A DNA stretch of 64,000 nt from positions 489,904-553,903 of the forward strand of contig NW_027255455.1 in NCBI RefSeq assembly GCF_003086295.3. Reading direction: 5' to 3'. A program made the position numbers and the translations under genes. Shown in pieces: positions 47,477 to 62,000 of the stretch (positions within the stretch are counted from its first letter, which is position 1; each line of letters begins with the position of its first letter). The notes under the pieces were generated by a model. It was not told the origin of the DNA and ran no database searches. It saw only the letters and a program-made list of their open reading frames with translations. The stretch is from Arachis hypogaea. Taxonomy: Eukaryota; Streptophyta; Magnoliopsida; Fabales; Fabaceae.

Positions 47477-47484
47477 AATAACCC
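47469..47484. other. Polarity junction dyad GGGTTGTTAATAACCC
   Basis: Followed by CTTAGAAAACAC, the alpha-type flank. Confidence 0.9.
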
Positions 47485-49229
47485 TTAGAAAACACTAAAA
47501 AAACCCTACAAAACCCTAGAAAATGCGAAAAAATCCTAAAACCCTAAACCCGAGAAACCCTATAAAACCCTTCAAAATCCTAGAAAATGCGAAAAGACCC
47601 AAGAGAATCCTAAAAAACTCTAGAAATCCCTAAAAAACCCTAGAAAACCATAAAAAACCCTAAAAAATCATAAAAAATCCTAAAAAAATCCTAGAAAATC
47701 CTAAAAACCCTAGAAAACAATAAAAAACTCTAACAACTCTAGAAAATCCAAAAAAACTCAAGAAAACCGTAAAAAAACTCTTAGAACTCTAAAAAAGCCT
47801 AAAAAACCCCAAAAAACTCTAGAAAACCGTAAAATATCCTAGAAAACCTTAGAAAACCCTAAAAAACCCTTAGAATCATAGAAAACCTGAAAAAAGCAAA
47901 AAGATACAAGAAAAACCTAAAAAACACTCAAAATCCTAGAAAAACCTAAAAAACACTCAAAATCCTAGAAAACCCTAAAAAACCCTAGAAAACCCAAAAA
48001 ACGAAAACCCTAAAAATCCTAGAAAACCCTAGAAAACCCTAAAAACCCTAGAAAACCCTAAAAAACTCTAACAACTCTAGAAAATCCTAAAAAACTCAAG
48101 AAAACAATAAAAAAAATACTTAGAACTCTAAAAAAGCCCAAAAAACCCCAAAAAACCCTAGAAAACCGTAAAATATCCTAGAAAACCTTAGAAAACCCTA
48201 GGAATCATAGAAAACCCTAAAAAAGCTAAAAGATACTAGAAAACCCTAAAAATACTAAAAATCCTAGAAAACCCTAAAAAAATACTAAAAACCCTAAAAA
48301 AATCCTAGAAAACCCTAAAAACCCTAGAAAACCCTAAAGAACCTAAAAAAAAGCTATAAAATCCTAAAAAACCCTAAAAAACCTAAAAAACTTTAGAAAT
48401 CCCTAAAAAACCCTAGAAAACCCTTACAACCCTAGAAAATCCAAAAAAAACTCAAGAAAACCCTAAAAAACACTAAAAATCCTAGAAAACCCTAAAAAAC
48501 CCTTGAAAACCCTAAAAAATCCTAAAAACGAGAAAACCCTAGAATATCCTAGAAAATCCTAGAAAAACCAAAAAACCCTAAAAGCCCTAGAAACCCCTAA
48601 AAATCCTAGAAAATCATAAAAAACTTTAGAAAACCCTAGAAAATCCTAAAAATCCTAAAGAATCCAAAAAAAACACCAAGAAAACGCTAGAAAACGCTAA
48701 AAATCCTAGAAAACCAAAAAACTACAAAACTTAGAAAACGCTACAAAACCCTAGAAAACCTAAAAAAGTCCTAGAAATCCCTAAAAAAGCCTAGAAAACG
48801 CTAAAAACACTAGAAAACCCTAAAAAACTCTAACAACTCTAGAAAATCCTAAAAAACTCAAGAAAACCCTAAAAACTCTTAGAACTCTAAAAAGCCTAAA
48901 AAACCCCAAAAAATCCTAGAAAACGGTAAAATATCCTAGAAAACCTTAGAAAACCCTAAAAAACCCTAAGAATCATAGAAAACCCTAAAAAACTAAAAAT
49001 CCTAAAAATCACTAAAAACCAGATAAAACCCTAGAAAACCCTAAAAAGCCTAAAAAACCCCAAAAAATCCTAGAAAACCCTAGAAAACCCTAAAAACCCT
49101 AGAAAACCCTAGAAACTCCTAAAAATTCTAGAAAACCCTAGAAAACACTAGAAAACCCTAGAAAATACTAGAAAATCCTAGAAAATCATAAAAAACCCTA
49201 GAAAACGCTTAAATACCCTAAAAATCCCT
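47477..49229 (-). repeat. C-rich block of unit alpha'
   Basis: Copy of 33831-35564 at an offset of about 13,646-13,666 bp. Where the two differ, alpha' more often keeps full-length A-runs and decamers, but it lacks one ACTAGAAAAC decamer near 49150. Confidence 0.92.
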
Positions 49230-49233
49230 ACGG
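49226..49233. other. Polarity junction CCCTACGG
   Basis: Same as the alpha form at 35561. Confidence 0.88.
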
Positions 49234-50044
49234 TTTTTTAGGTTTTTCTAGGGTTGTTAGGGTTTTCTAGGCTTTTTATGGTTTTTTTCAGCGTTTTCTA
49301 GGTTTTTATTTTTTCTAGGGTTTTTAGGGTTTTTTAGGGTTTTCTAGAGTTTTTAAGGTTTTCTAGTGTTTTTAGGATTTTGTAGGATTTTTAGGGTTTT
49401 TTAGGAGTTTTTAGGATTCTCTAGGGGTTTTAGTGTTTTTTAGGGTTTTCTAGGTTTTTTGTGGTTTTCTAGGGTCTTTAGGGTTTTTTAGGGTTTTCTA
49501 GTGGTTTTGAGAGTTTTTTAGTGTTTTTAGGGTTTTTAGGGTTTCTTAGAGTTTTTTATGGTTTTCTAGGGTTTTTAGGGGGTTTTAGGGAGTTTTTAGG
49601 GTTTTCTAGGATTTTCTAGGATTTTTTAGGGTTTGCTACGGTTTTTAGGGCTTTTCTAGGAATTTTAGGATTTTTAGGATTTTCTTGGGTTTTTAGTGTT
49701 TCCTAGGGTTTTTAGCATTTTTAGGGTTTTTAGAGTTTTTAGGGTTTTTTAAGGTTTTAAGGGTTTTTAGGAAATTTTAGGGTTGTTTTTAGTGTTTAGG
49801 ATTTTTTGGGGTTTCCTATGATTTTTAAGAGTTTTTTCGGGTTTTTAGGTTTTTCTTAGGTTTTTAGTGTTTTTTAGAGTTTTCTATGGTTTTAGAATTT
49901 TTTAGGGTTTTCTAGTATTTTTTAGGTTTTTAGATCTAGGGTTTTTAGTGTTTTTTAGGGTTTTTAGTGTTTTCTAGGATTTTTTATGGTTTTAAGGGTT
50001 TTTTAGGGGTTTCTAGGATTTTTTAGGATTTTTTGGGTTTTTTA
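49230..50044 (+). repeat. Short G-rich block of unit alpha'
   Basis: Near copy of 35565-36380. It ends in TTTTTTGGGTTTTTTAG. Confidence 0.92.
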
Positions 50045-50053
50045 GAAAAAAAC
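50037..50053. other. Degenerate junction GTTTTTTAGAAAAAAAC
   Basis: HOR copy of 36373-36389 that shares the same loss of the TTAA dyad. Confidence 0.85.
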
Positions 50054-53000
50054 TAAAAAACCCTACAAAACCCTAGAAAATGCGAAAAAATCCTAAACCC
50101 GAGAAACCCTATAAAACCCTTCAAAATCCTAGAAAACACGAAAAGACCCAAGAGAATCCTAAAAAACTCTAGAAATCTCTAAAAAACCCTAGAAAACCAT
50201 AAAAAACCTAAAAAAAACCCTAAAAATCCTAAAAAAATCCTAGAAAACCCTAAAAATCCTAGAAAACAATATAAAAAACTCTAACAACTCTAGAAAATCC
50301 TAAAAAACTCAAGAAGGCTAAAAAACTCTTAAAAGCCTAAACCCTAAACCCTAAACCCTAGAAAACCGTAAAATATCCTAGAAAACCTTAGAAAATCCTA
50401 AAAAAATCCTAAGAATCATAGAAAACCCTAAAAATGCTAAAAGATACAAGAAAACCCTAAAAAACACTAAAAATCCTAGAAAACTCTAAAAAACACTAAA
50501 AACCCTAAAAAACCCTGGAAAATCCTAAAAATCCTGGAAAACCCTAAAAATCCTAGAAAATCCTAGAAAACCCTAAAAACCCTAGAAAACCCTAAAAATC
50601 TCTAACAACTCTAGAAAATCCTAAAAAACTCAGGAAAACCCTAAAAAAACTCTTAGAACTCTAAAAAAGCCTAAAAAACCCCAAAAAACTCTAGAAAACC
50701 GTAAAATATCCTAGAAAACCCTAAAAAACCCTTAGAATCATAGAAAACCTTAAAAAAGCTAAAAGATACAAGAAAAACCTAAAAAACACTCAAAATCCTA
50801 GAAAACCCTAAAAAAAACTAAAAACCCTAAAAAACCCTAGAAAACCCTAAAAACTGTAGAAAACCCTAAAAATCCTAGAAAACCCTAGAAAACCCTAAAA
50901 AACTCTAACAACTCTAGAAAATCCTTAAAAACTCAAGAAAATCCTAAAAAAATACTTAGAACTCGAAAAAAGTCCAAAAAACCCCAAAAAACCCTAGAAA
51001 ACCGAAAAATATCCTAGAAAACCTTAGAAAACCCTAGGAATCATAGAAAACCCTAAAAAAGCTAAAAGATACTAGAAAACCCTAAAAAATACTAAAAATC
51101 CTAGAAAACCCTAAAAACACTAAAAACTCAAAAAAACCCTAGAAAACCCTAGAAAACCCTAAAGAACCTAAAAAAAGCTATAAAATCCTAAAAAACCCAA
51201 AAAACCTAAAACACTTTAGAAATCCCTAAAAAACCTTAGAAAACTATTACAACCCTAGAAAATCCTAAAAAACTCAAGAAAATCCTAAAAAACACCAAAA
51301 ATCCTAGAAAACCCTAAAAGACCCTAAAAAACCTTTGAAAACCCTAAAAAATCCTAAAAACTCTAGAAAATCCTAGAAAAACCTAGAAAAACCTAGAAAA
51401 CCCAAAAAATCCTAAAAGCCCTAGAAAACCCTAAAAACCTCTAAAAATCCTAGAAAATCATAAAAAACTTTAGAAAACCCTAGAAAATCCTAAAAATCCT
51501 AAAAAATCCAAAAAAACTTTAAAAGACCCTAGAAAACCCTAAAAATCCTAGAAAATACTAAAAAACTACAAAACTTAGAAAACGCTACAAAACCCTAGAA
51601 AACCTAAACAAGGCCTAGAAATTCCTAAAAAAGCCTAGAAAACGCTAAAAACACTAGAAAACCCTAAAAAACTCTAACAACTCTAGAAAATCCTAAAAAA
51701 CTCAAGAAAATCCTAAAAAACTCTTAGAACTCTAAAAAAGCCTAAAAAACCCCAAAAAACCCTAGAAAAACGTAAAATATCCTAGAAAACCTTAGAAAAC
51801 CCTAAGAATCATAGAAAATCCTAAAAAAGCTAAAAGATACTAGAAAACCCTGAAAACAATAAAAATCCTAGAAAACCCTAAAAAACACTAAAAACCCTAA
51901 AATATCCAAGAAAATCCTACAAATCCTAGAAAACCCTAAAAAACCTATAAAATCCTAAAAAACCGTAATAAACCTAAAAAACTTTAGAAATCCCTAAAAA
52001 ACCCTAGAAAACCAAAAAAATACTAAAAATCCTAGAAAATCCTAAAAAACCCTAAAAAACCCCTTGAAAACCCTAAAAAATCCTAAAAACTCTAGAAAAA
52101 CCCTATAAAATCCTAGAATATCCTAGAAAACCCAAAAAATCCTAAAATCCCTAGAAAACCCTAAAAACCCCTAAAAATTCTAGAAAACCATAAAAAACTT
52201 TAGAAAACCCTAGAAAATCCTAAAAATCCTAAAAAATCCAAAAAAAAACTTTAAAAGACCCTAGAAAACCCTAAAAATCCTAGAAAACACCAAAAAACTA
52301 CAAAACTTAGAAAACGCTACAAAACCGTAGAAAACCTAAAAAAGGCCTAGAAATCCCTAAAAAAGCCTAGAAAACGCTAAAAACACTAGAAAACCCTAAA
52401 AAACTCTAACAACTCTAGAAAATCCAAAAAAACTCAAGAAAACCCTAAAAAAACTCTTAGAACTCAAAAAAAGCCTAAAAAACCCCAAAAAACGCTAAAA
52501 AACCGTAAAATATCCTTGAAAACCTTAGAAAACCCTAAGAATCATAGAAAACCCTAAAAAAGCTAAAAGATACTAGAAAACCCTAAAAAACACTAAAAGT
52601 CCTAGAAAACCCTAAAAAATACTAAAAACCCTAAAAAACCCTAGAAAATCCTAAAAATCCTAGAAAACCTTAGAAAACCCTAAGAATAATAGAAAACCCT
52701 AAAAAACACTAAAAATCCTAGAAAATCCTAAAAAACACTAAAAACCCTAAAAAACACTAGAAAATGCTAAAAATCCTAGAAAACCCTAAAAAACCTAAAA
52801 AAACCTATAAAATCCTAAAAAACCTAAAAAACCCTAGAAAACCCTAACAACCCTAGAAAATCCTAAAAAACTCAAGAAAACCCTAAAAAACTCTTAGAAC
52901 TCTAAAAAAGCCTAAGAAACCCCAAAAAACTCTAGAAAACCGTAAAATATCCTAGAAAACCCTAAGAATCATAGAAAACCCTAAAAAAGCTAAAAGATAC

Positions 53001-55320
53001 TAGAAAACCCCAACAAACACTAAAAATCCTAGGAAACCCTAAAAAACACTAAAAACCCTAAAAAATCCTAGACAACCCTAAAAACCCTAGAAAACCCTAA
53101 AAATACTAGAAAACCCTAAAAAACACTAAAAATCCTAGAAAATCCTAAAAAACCCTTGAAAACCCTAAAAATCCTAAAAACTCTAGAAAAACCCTAGAAA
53201 ATCCTAGAAAATCCAAAAAACACTAAAAGCCCTAGAAAACCCTAAAAACCCCTAAAAACCCTAGAAAACCATAAAAAAAATTTAGAAAACTGTAGAAAAT
53301 CCTAAAAAACACTAAAAACCCTGAAAAACCCTAAAAAACACTAAAAACCCTGAAAAACCCTAGACAACCCTAAAAACCCTAGAAAACCCTAAAAATCCTA
53401 GAAAACCCTAAAAAACCTAAAAAAAACCTATAAAATCCTAAAAAACCCTAAAAACCTTTAGAAATCCCTAAAAAACCCTAAAAAACCCTAACAACCCTAG
53501 AAAATCCTAAATAACTCAAGAAAACCCTAAAAAACACTAAAAATCCTAGAAAACCCTAAAAAACCTAAGAAACCCTTGAAAACCCTAAAAAATCCTAAAA
53601 ACTCTAGAAAAACCCTAGAAAATCCTAGAAAATCCTAGAAAATCCTAAAAACCCTTGAAAATCCTAAAAACCCTAGAAAAACCCTAAAAAACTCTAAAAA
53701 ACTCTAACAACTCTAGAAAATCCGAAAAAACTCAAGAAAACCCTAAAAAAACTCTTAGAACGCTAAAAAAGCCTAAAACATCCCAAAAAACCCTAGAAAA
53801 TCGTAAAATATCCTAGAAAACCTTAGAAAACCCTAAGAATCATAGAAAAGCCTAAAAAAGCTAAAAGATACTAGAAAACCCTAAAAGTCCTAGAAAACCC
53901 TAAAAAACACTAAAAACCTTAAAAAACCCTAGAAAACCCTAAAAACCCTAGAAAACCCTAAAAAACTCTAACAACTCTAGAAAATCCTAAAAAACTCAAG
54001 AAAACCCTAAAAAACACTTAGAACTCTAAAAAGCCTAAAAAACACCAAAAACCCTAGAAAACCGTAAAATATCCTAGAAAACCTTAGAAAATCCTAAAAA
54101 ACACTAAAAGTCCTAGAAAACCCTAAAAAAACACTAAAAATCCTAAAAAACCCTAGAAAACCCTGAAGATCCTAGAAAACCCTAAAAAACCCTAACAACT
54201 CTAGAAAATCCTAAAAAACTCAAGAAAACCCTAAAAAACTCTTAGAACTCTATAAAAGCCTAAAAAACCCCAAAAAACCCTAGAAAACCGTAAAATATCC
54301 TAGAAAACCTTAGAAAACCCTAAAATCATAGAAAACCCTAAAAAAGCTAAAAGATACCAGAAAACCCTAAAAACACAAAAAAATCCTAGAAAACCCTAAA
54401 AAACACTAAAAACCCTAAAAAACCCTAGAAAATCCTAAAAATCCTAGAAAACCCTAAAAACCTAAAAAAAATCTATAAAATCCTAAAAAACCGTAAAAAA
54501 CCTAAAAAACTTTAGAAATCCCTAAAAAACCCTAGAAAACACTAGAAAACCCTAACAACCCTAGAAAATCCTAAAAAACTCAAGAAAACCCTAAAAAATA
54601 CTAAAAATCCTAGAAAACCCTAAAGAACCCTATAAAATCCTAGAATATCCTAGAAAACCCAAAAAACCCTAAAAGCCCTAGAAAACCCTAAAAACCCTAG
54701 AAAACCATAAAAAACTTTAGAAAACTCTAGAAAATCCTAAAAATCCTAAAAAATCTAAAAAAACACCAAGAAAACGCTAAAAATCCTAGAAAACACCAAA
54801 AAACTACAAACTTAGAAAATGCTACAAAACCCTAGAAAACCTAAAAAAGGCCTAGAAATCCCTAAAAAAGCCTAGAAAACGCTAAAAACACTAGAAAACC
54901 CTAAAAAACTCTAACAACTCTAGAAAATCCTAAAAAACTCAAGAAAACCCTAAAAAACTCTTAGAACTCTAAAAAGCCTAAAAAATTCCAAAAAATCCTA
55001 GAAAACCGTAAAATATCCTAGAAAACCTTAGAAAATGCTAAAAAACCTAAGAATCATAGAAAACCCTAAAAAACACTAAAAATCCTAAAAATCACTAAAA
55101 ACCCGAGAAAATCCTAGAAAACCCTAAAAATTCTAGAAAACCCTAAAAATCCTAGAAAACCCTCAAAACCCTAGAAAACCCTAGAAACTCCTAAAAATCC
55201 TAGAAAACCCTAGAAAACACTAGAAAACCCTAGAAAATACTAGAAAACCCTAGAAAATACTAGAAAACCCTAGAAAACCATAAAAACCCTAGAAAACGCT
55301 TAAATACCCTAAAAATCCCT
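50045..55320 (-). repeat. Long C-rich block of unit beta'
   Basis: Near copy of 36381-41653. One difference is near 51350, where beta' has an extra AATCCTAAAAACTC that beta lacks near 37686. No gene. Confidence 0.92.
50336..50360 (-). repeat. Canonical plant telomere motif, HOR copy
   Basis: Three perfect CCTAAAC heptamers plus CCTA, the exact counterpart of 36672-36696. Confidence 0.85.
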
Positions 55321-55324
55321 ACGA
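55317..55324. other. Polarity junction CCCTACGA
   Basis: The beta form of the C-rich to G-rich switch. Confidence 0.88.
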
Positions 55325-56044
55325 TTTTTTAGGTTTTTCTAGGGTTGTTAGGGTTTTCTAGGCTTTTTTATGGTTTTTTTCAGCGTTTTCTAGGTTTTTA
55401 TTTTTTCTAGGGTTTTTAGGGTTTTTTAGGGTTTTCTAGAGTTTTTAAGGTTTTCTAGGGTTTTTAGGATTTTGTAGGATTTTTAGGGTTTTTTAGGAGT
55501 TTTTAGGATTCTCTAGCAGTTTTAGTGTTTTTTAGGGTTTTCTATGTTTTTTGTGGTTTTCTAGGGTTGTTAGGGTTTTTTAGGGTTTTCTAGTGGTTTT
55601 GAGAGTTTTTTAGTGTTTTTAGGGTTTTTAGAGTTTCTTAGAGTTTTTTAGGGTTTTTTAAAGTTTTTTATGGTTTTCTAGGGTTTTTAGGGGGGTTTTA
55701 GGTAGTTTTTAGGGTTTTCTAGGGTTTTCTAGGATTTTTTAGGGTTTGCTACGGTTTTTAGGATTTTTCTAGGAATTTTAGGATTTTTAGGGTTTTCTTG
55801 GGTTTTTAGTGTTTTTTCTAGGGTTTTTAGCATTTTTAGGGTTTTTAGAGTTTTTAGGGTTTTTTTAAGGTTTTAAGGGTTTTTAGGAAATTTTAGGGTT
55901 GTTTTTAGTGTTTTAGGATTTTTTGGGGTTTTCTATTTTAAGAGTTTTTTAGGGTTTTTAGGTTTTCTTAGGTTTTTAGTGTTTTTTAGAGTTTTCTATG
56001 GTTTTAGGATTTTTTAGGATTTTTTAGGGATTTTTAGGGTTGTT
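55321..56044 (+). repeat. Short G-rich block of unit beta'
   Basis: Copy of 41654-42376 that shares the shortened TTTTCTATTTTAAGAG near 55931. Confidence 0.92.
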
Positions 56045-56052
56045 AATAACCC
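56037..56052. other. Polarity junction dyad GGGTTGTTAATAACCC
   Basis: Followed by AGAAAACAC, a gamma-type flank. Confidence 0.9.
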
Positions 56053-59000
56053 AGAAAACACTAAAAAAACCCTACAAAACCCTAGAAAATGCGAAAAAAT
56101 CCTAAAACCCTAAACCCGAGAAACCCTATAAAACCCTTCAAAATCCTAGAAAATGCGAAAAGACCCAAGAGAATCCTAAAAAACTCTAGAAATCCCTAAA
56201 AAACCCTAGAAAACCATAAAAAACCCTAGAAAATCATAAAAAATCCTAAAAAAATCCTAGAAAATCCTAAAAACCCTAGAAAACAATAAAAAACTCTAAC
56301 AACTCTAGAAAATCCAAAAAAACTCAAGAAAACCCTAAAAAAACTCTTAGAACTCTAAAAAAGCCTAAAAAACCCCAAAAAACTCTAGAAAACCGTAAAA
56401 TATCCTAGAAAACCTTAGAAAACCCTAAAAAACCCTTAGAATCATAGAAAACCTTAAAAAAGCAAAAAGATACAAGAAAAACCTAAAAAACACTCAAAAT
56501 CCTAGAAAAACCTAAAAAACACTCAAAATCCTAGAAAACCCTAAAAAACCCTAGAAAACCCTAAAAACGAAAACCCTAAAAATCCTAGAAAACCCTAGAA
56601 AACCCTAAAAACCCTAGAAAACCCTAAAAAACTCTAACAACTCTAGAAAATCCTAAAAAACTCAAGAAAACAATAAAAAAAATACTTAGAACTCTAAAAA
56701 AGCCCAAAAAACCCCAAAAAACCCTAGAAAACCGTAAAATATCCTAGAAAACCTTAGAAAACCCTAGGAATCATAGAAAACCCTAAAAAAGCTAAAAGAT
56801 ACTAGAAAACCCTAAAAATACTAAAAATCCTAGAAAACCCTAAAAAAATACTAAAAACCCTAAAAAAAATCCTAGAAAACCCTAAAAACCCTAGAAAACC
56901 CTAAAGAACCTAAAAAAAGCTATAAAATCCTAAAAAACCCTAAAAAACCTAAAAAACTTTAGAAATCCCTAAAAAACCCTAGAAAACCCTTACAACCCTA
57001 GAAAATCCTAAAAAACTCAAGAAAACCCTAAAAAACACTAAAAATCCTAGAAAACCCTAAAAAACCCTTGAAAACCCTAAAAAATCCTAAAAAACTAAAA
57101 ACCCCTTGAAAACCATAAAAAATCCTAAAAACTCTAGAAAAACCCTATAAAATCTTATAATATCCTAGAAAACCCAAAAAACCCTAAAAGCCCTTAGAAA
57201 ACCCTAAAACCCCCTAAAAACCCTAGAAAACCATAAAAAACTTTAGAAAACCCTAGAAAATCCTAAAATCCTAAAAAATCCAAAAAAAACTTTAAAAGAC
57301 CCTAGAAAACCCTAAAAATCCTAGAAAACACCAAAAAACTACAAAACTTAGAAAACGCTACAAAACCGTAGAAAACCTAAAAAAGGCCTAGAAATCCCTA
57401 AAAAAGCCTAGAAAACGCTAAAAACACTAGAAAACCCTAAAAAACTCTAACAACTCTAGAAAATCCAAAAAAACTCAAGAAAACCCTAAAAAAACTCTTA
57501 GAACTCAAAAAAAGCCTAAAAAACCCCAAAAAACGCTAAAAAACCGTAAAATATCCTTGAAAACCTTAGAAAACCCTAAGAATCATAGAAAACCCTAAAA
57601 AAGCTAAAAGATACTAGAAAACCCTAAAAAACACTAAAAGTCCTAGAAAACCCTAAAAAATACTAAAAACCCTAAAAAACCCTAGAAAATCCTAAAAATC
57701 CTAGAAAACCTTAGAAAACCCTAAGAATAATAGAAAACCCTAAAAAACACTAAAAATCCTAGAAAATCCTAAAAAACACTAAAAACCCTAAAAAACACTA
57801 GAAAATGCTAAAAATCCTAGAAAACCCTAAAAAACCTAAAAAAACCTATAAAATCCTAAAAAACCTAAAAAACCCTAGAAAACCCTAACAACCCTAGAAA
57901 ATCCTAAAAACTCAAGAAAACCCTAAAAAACTCTTAGAACTCTAAAAAAGCCTAAGAAACCCCAAAAAACTCTAGAAAACCGTAAAATATCCTAGAAAAC
58001 CCTAAGAATCATAGAAAACCCTAAAAAAGCTAAAAGATACTAGAAAACCCCAACAAACACTAAAAATCCTAGGAAACCCTAAAAAACACTAAAAACCCTA
58101 AAAAATCCTAGACAACCCTAAAAACCCTAGAAAACCCTAAAAATACTAGAAAACCCTAAAAAACACTAAAAATCCTAGAAAATCCTAAAAAACCCTTGAA
58201 AACCCTAAAAATCCTAAAAACTCTAGAAAAACCCTAGAAAATCCTAGAAAATCCAAAAAACACTAAAAGCCCTAGAAAACCCTAAAAACCCCTAAAAACC
58301 CTAGAAAACCATAAAAAAAATTTAGAAAACTGTAGAAAATCCTAAAAAACACTAAAAACCCTAAAAAACACTAAAAACCCTGAAAAACCCTAGACAACCC
58401 TAAAAACCCTAGAAAACCCTAAAAATCCTAGAAAACCCTAAAAAACCTAAAAAAAACCTATAAAATCCTAAAAAACCCTAAAAACCTTTAGAAATCCCTA
58501 AAAAACCCTAAAAAACCCTAACAACCCTAGAAAATCCTAAATAACTCAAGAAAACCCTAAAAAACACTAAAAATCCTAGAAAACCCTAAAAAACCTAAGA
58601 AACCCTTGAAAACCCTAAAAAATCCTAAAAACTCTAGAAAAACCCTAGAAAATCCTAGAAAATCCTAGAAAATCCTAAAAACCCTTGAAAATCCTAAAAA
58701 CCCTAGAAAAACCCTAAAAAACTCTAAAAAACTCTAACAACTCTAGAAAATCCGAAAAAACTCAAGAAAACCCTAAAAAAACTCTTAGAACGCTAAAAAA
58801 GCCTAAAACATCCCAAAAAACCCTAGAAAAACGTAAAATATCCTAGAAAACCTTAGAAAACCCTAAGAATCATAGAAAATCCTAAAAAAGCTAAAAGATA
58901 CTAGAAAACCCTGAAAACAATAAAAATCCTAGAAAACCCTAAAAAACACTAAAAACCCTAAAATATCCAAGAAAATCCTACAAATCCTAGAAAACCCTAA

Positions 59001-62000
59001 AAAACCTATAAAATCCTAAAAAACCGTAATAAACCTAAAAAACTTTAGAAATCCCTAAAAAACCCTAGAAAACCAAAAAAATACTAAAAATCCTAGAAAA
59101 TCCTAAAAAACCCTAAAAAACCCCTTGAAAACCCTAAAAAATCCTAAAAACTCTAGAAAAACCCTATAAAATCCTAGAATATCCTAGAAAACCCAAAAAA
59201 TCCTAAAATCCCTAGAAAACCCTAAAAACCCCTAAAAATTCTAGAAAACCATAAAAAACTTTAGAAAACCCTAGAAAATCCTAAAAATCCTAAAAAATCC
59301 AAAAAAAAACTTTAAAAGACCCTAGAAAACCCTAAAAATCCTAGAAAACACCAAAAAACTACAAAACTTAGAAAACGCTACAAAACCGTAGAAAACCTAA
59401 AAAAGGCCTAGAAATCCCTAAAAAAGCCTAGAAAACGCTAAAAACACTAGAAAACCCTAAAAAACTCTAACAACTCTAGAAAATCCAAAAAAACTCAAGA
59501 AAACCCTAAAAAAACTCTTAGAACTCAAAAAAAGCCTAAAAAACCCCAAAAAACGCTAAAAAACCGTAAAATATCCTTGAAAACCTTAGAAAACCCTAAG
59601 AATCATAGAAAACCCTAAAAAAGCTAAAAGATACTAGAAAACCCTAAAAAACACTAAAAGTCCTAGAAAACCCTAAAAAATACTAAAAACCCTAAAAAAC
59701 CCTAGAAAATCCTAAAAATCCTAGAAAACCTTAGAAAACCCTAAGAATAATAGAAAACCCTAAAAAACACTAAAAATCCTAGAAAATCCTAAAAAACACT
59801 AAAAACCCTAAAAAACACTAGAAAATGCTAAAAATCCTAGAAAACCCTAAAAAACCTAAAAAAACCTATAAAATCCTAAAAAACCTAAAAAACCCTAGAA
59901 AACCCTAACAACCCTAGAAAATCCTAAAAAACTCAAGAAAACCCTAAAAAACTCTTAGAACTCTAAAAAAGCCTAAGAAACCCCAAAAAACTCTAGAAAA
60001 CCGTAAAATATCCTAGAAAACCCTAAGAATCATAGAAAACCCTAAAAAAGCTAAAAGATACTAGAAAACCCCAACAAACACTAAAAATCCTAGGAAACCC
60101 TAAAAAACACTAAAAACCCTAAAAAATCCTAGACAACCCTAAAAACCCTAGAAAACCCTAAAAATACTAGAAAACCCTAAAAAACACTAAAAATCCTAGA
60201 AAATCCTAAAAAACCCTTGAAAACCCTAAAAATCCTAAAAACTCTAGAAAAACCCTAGAAAATCCTAGAAAATCCAAAAAACACTAAAAGCCCTAGAAAA
60301 CCCTAAAAACCCCTAAAAACCCTAGAAAACCATAAAAAAAATTTAGAAAACTGTAGAAAATCCTAAAAAACACTAAAAACCCTAAAAAACACTAAAAACC
60401 CTGAAAAACCCTAGACAACCCTAAAAACCCTAGAAAACCCTAAAAATCCTAGAAAACCCTAAAAAACCTAAAAAAAACCTATAAAATCCTAAAAAACCCT
60501 AAAAACCTTTAGAAATCCCTAAAAAACCCTAAAAAACCCTAACAACCCTAGAAAATCCTAAATAACTCAAGAAAACCCTAAAAAACACTAAAAATCCTAG
60601 AAAACCCTAAAAAACCTAAGAAACCCTTGAAAACCCTAAAAAATCCTAAAAACTCTAGAAAAACCCTAGAAAATCCTAGAAAATCCTAGAAAATCCTAAA
60701 AACCCTTGAAAATCCTAAAAACCCTAGAAAAACCCTAAAAAACTCTAAAAAACTCTAACAACTCTAGAAAATCCGAAAAAACTCAAGAAAACCCTAAAAA
60801 AACTCTTAGAACGCTAAAAAAGCCTAAAACATCCCAAAAAACCCTAGAAAATCGTAAAATATCCTAGAAAACCTTAGAAAACCCTAAGAATCATAGAAAA
60901 GCCTAAAAAAGCTAAAAGATACTAGAAAACCCTAAAAAACACTAAAAGTCCTAGAAAACCCTAAAAAACACTAAAAACCTTAAAAAACCCTAGAAAACCC
61001 TAAAAACCCTAGAAAACCCTAAAAAACTCTAACAACTCTAGAAAATCCTAAAAAACTCAAGAAAACCCTAAAAAACACTTAGAACTCTAAAAAGCCTAAA
61101 AAACACCAAAAACCCTAGAAAACCGTAAAATATCCTAGAAAACCTTAGAAAATCCTAAAAAACACTAAAAGTCCTAGAAAACCCTAAAAAAATACTAAAA
61201 ATCCTAAAAAACCCTAGAAAACCCTGAAGATCCTAGAAAACCCTAAAAAACCCTAACAACTCTAGAAAATCCTAAAAAACTCAAGAAAACCCTAAAAAAC
61301 TCTTAGAACTCTATAAAAGCCTAAAAAACCCCAAAAAACCCTAGAAAACCGTAAAATATCCTAGAAAACCTTAGAAAACCCTAAAATCATAGAAAACCCT
61401 AAAAAAGCTAAAAGATACCAGAAAACCCTAAAAACACAAAAAAATCCTAGAAAACCCTAAAAAACACTAAAAACCCTAAAAAACCCTAGAAAATCCTAAA
61501 AATCCTAGAAAACCCTAAAAACCTAAAAAAAATCTATAAAATCCTAAAAAACCGTAAAAAACCTAAAAAACTTTAGAAATCCATAAAAAACCCTAGAAAA
61601 CACTAGAAAACCCTAACAACCCTAGAAAATCCTAAAAAACTCAAGAAAACCCTAAAAAATACTAAAAATCCTAGAAAACCCTAAAGAACCCTATAAAATC
61701 CTAGAATATCCTAGAAAACCCAAAAAACCCTAAAAGCCCTAGAAAACCCTAAAAACCCTAGAAAACCATAAAAAACTTTAGAAAACTCTAGAAAATCCTA
61801 AAAATGCTAAAAAATCTAAAAAAACACCAAGAAAACGCTAAAAATCCTAGAAAACACCAAAAAACTACAAACTTAGAAAATGCTACAAAACCCTAGAAAA
61901 CCTAAAAAAGGCCTAGAAATCCCTAAAAAAGCCTAGAAAACGCTAAAAACACTAGAAAACCCTAAAAAACTCTAACAACTCTAGAAAATCCTAAAAAACT

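Noticed and set aside
30900..62000. TATA-like strings (CTATAAAATCC) as promoters
   Set aside because: They are one-base variants of the decamer that recur in every module, with no transcript-like sequence downstream.
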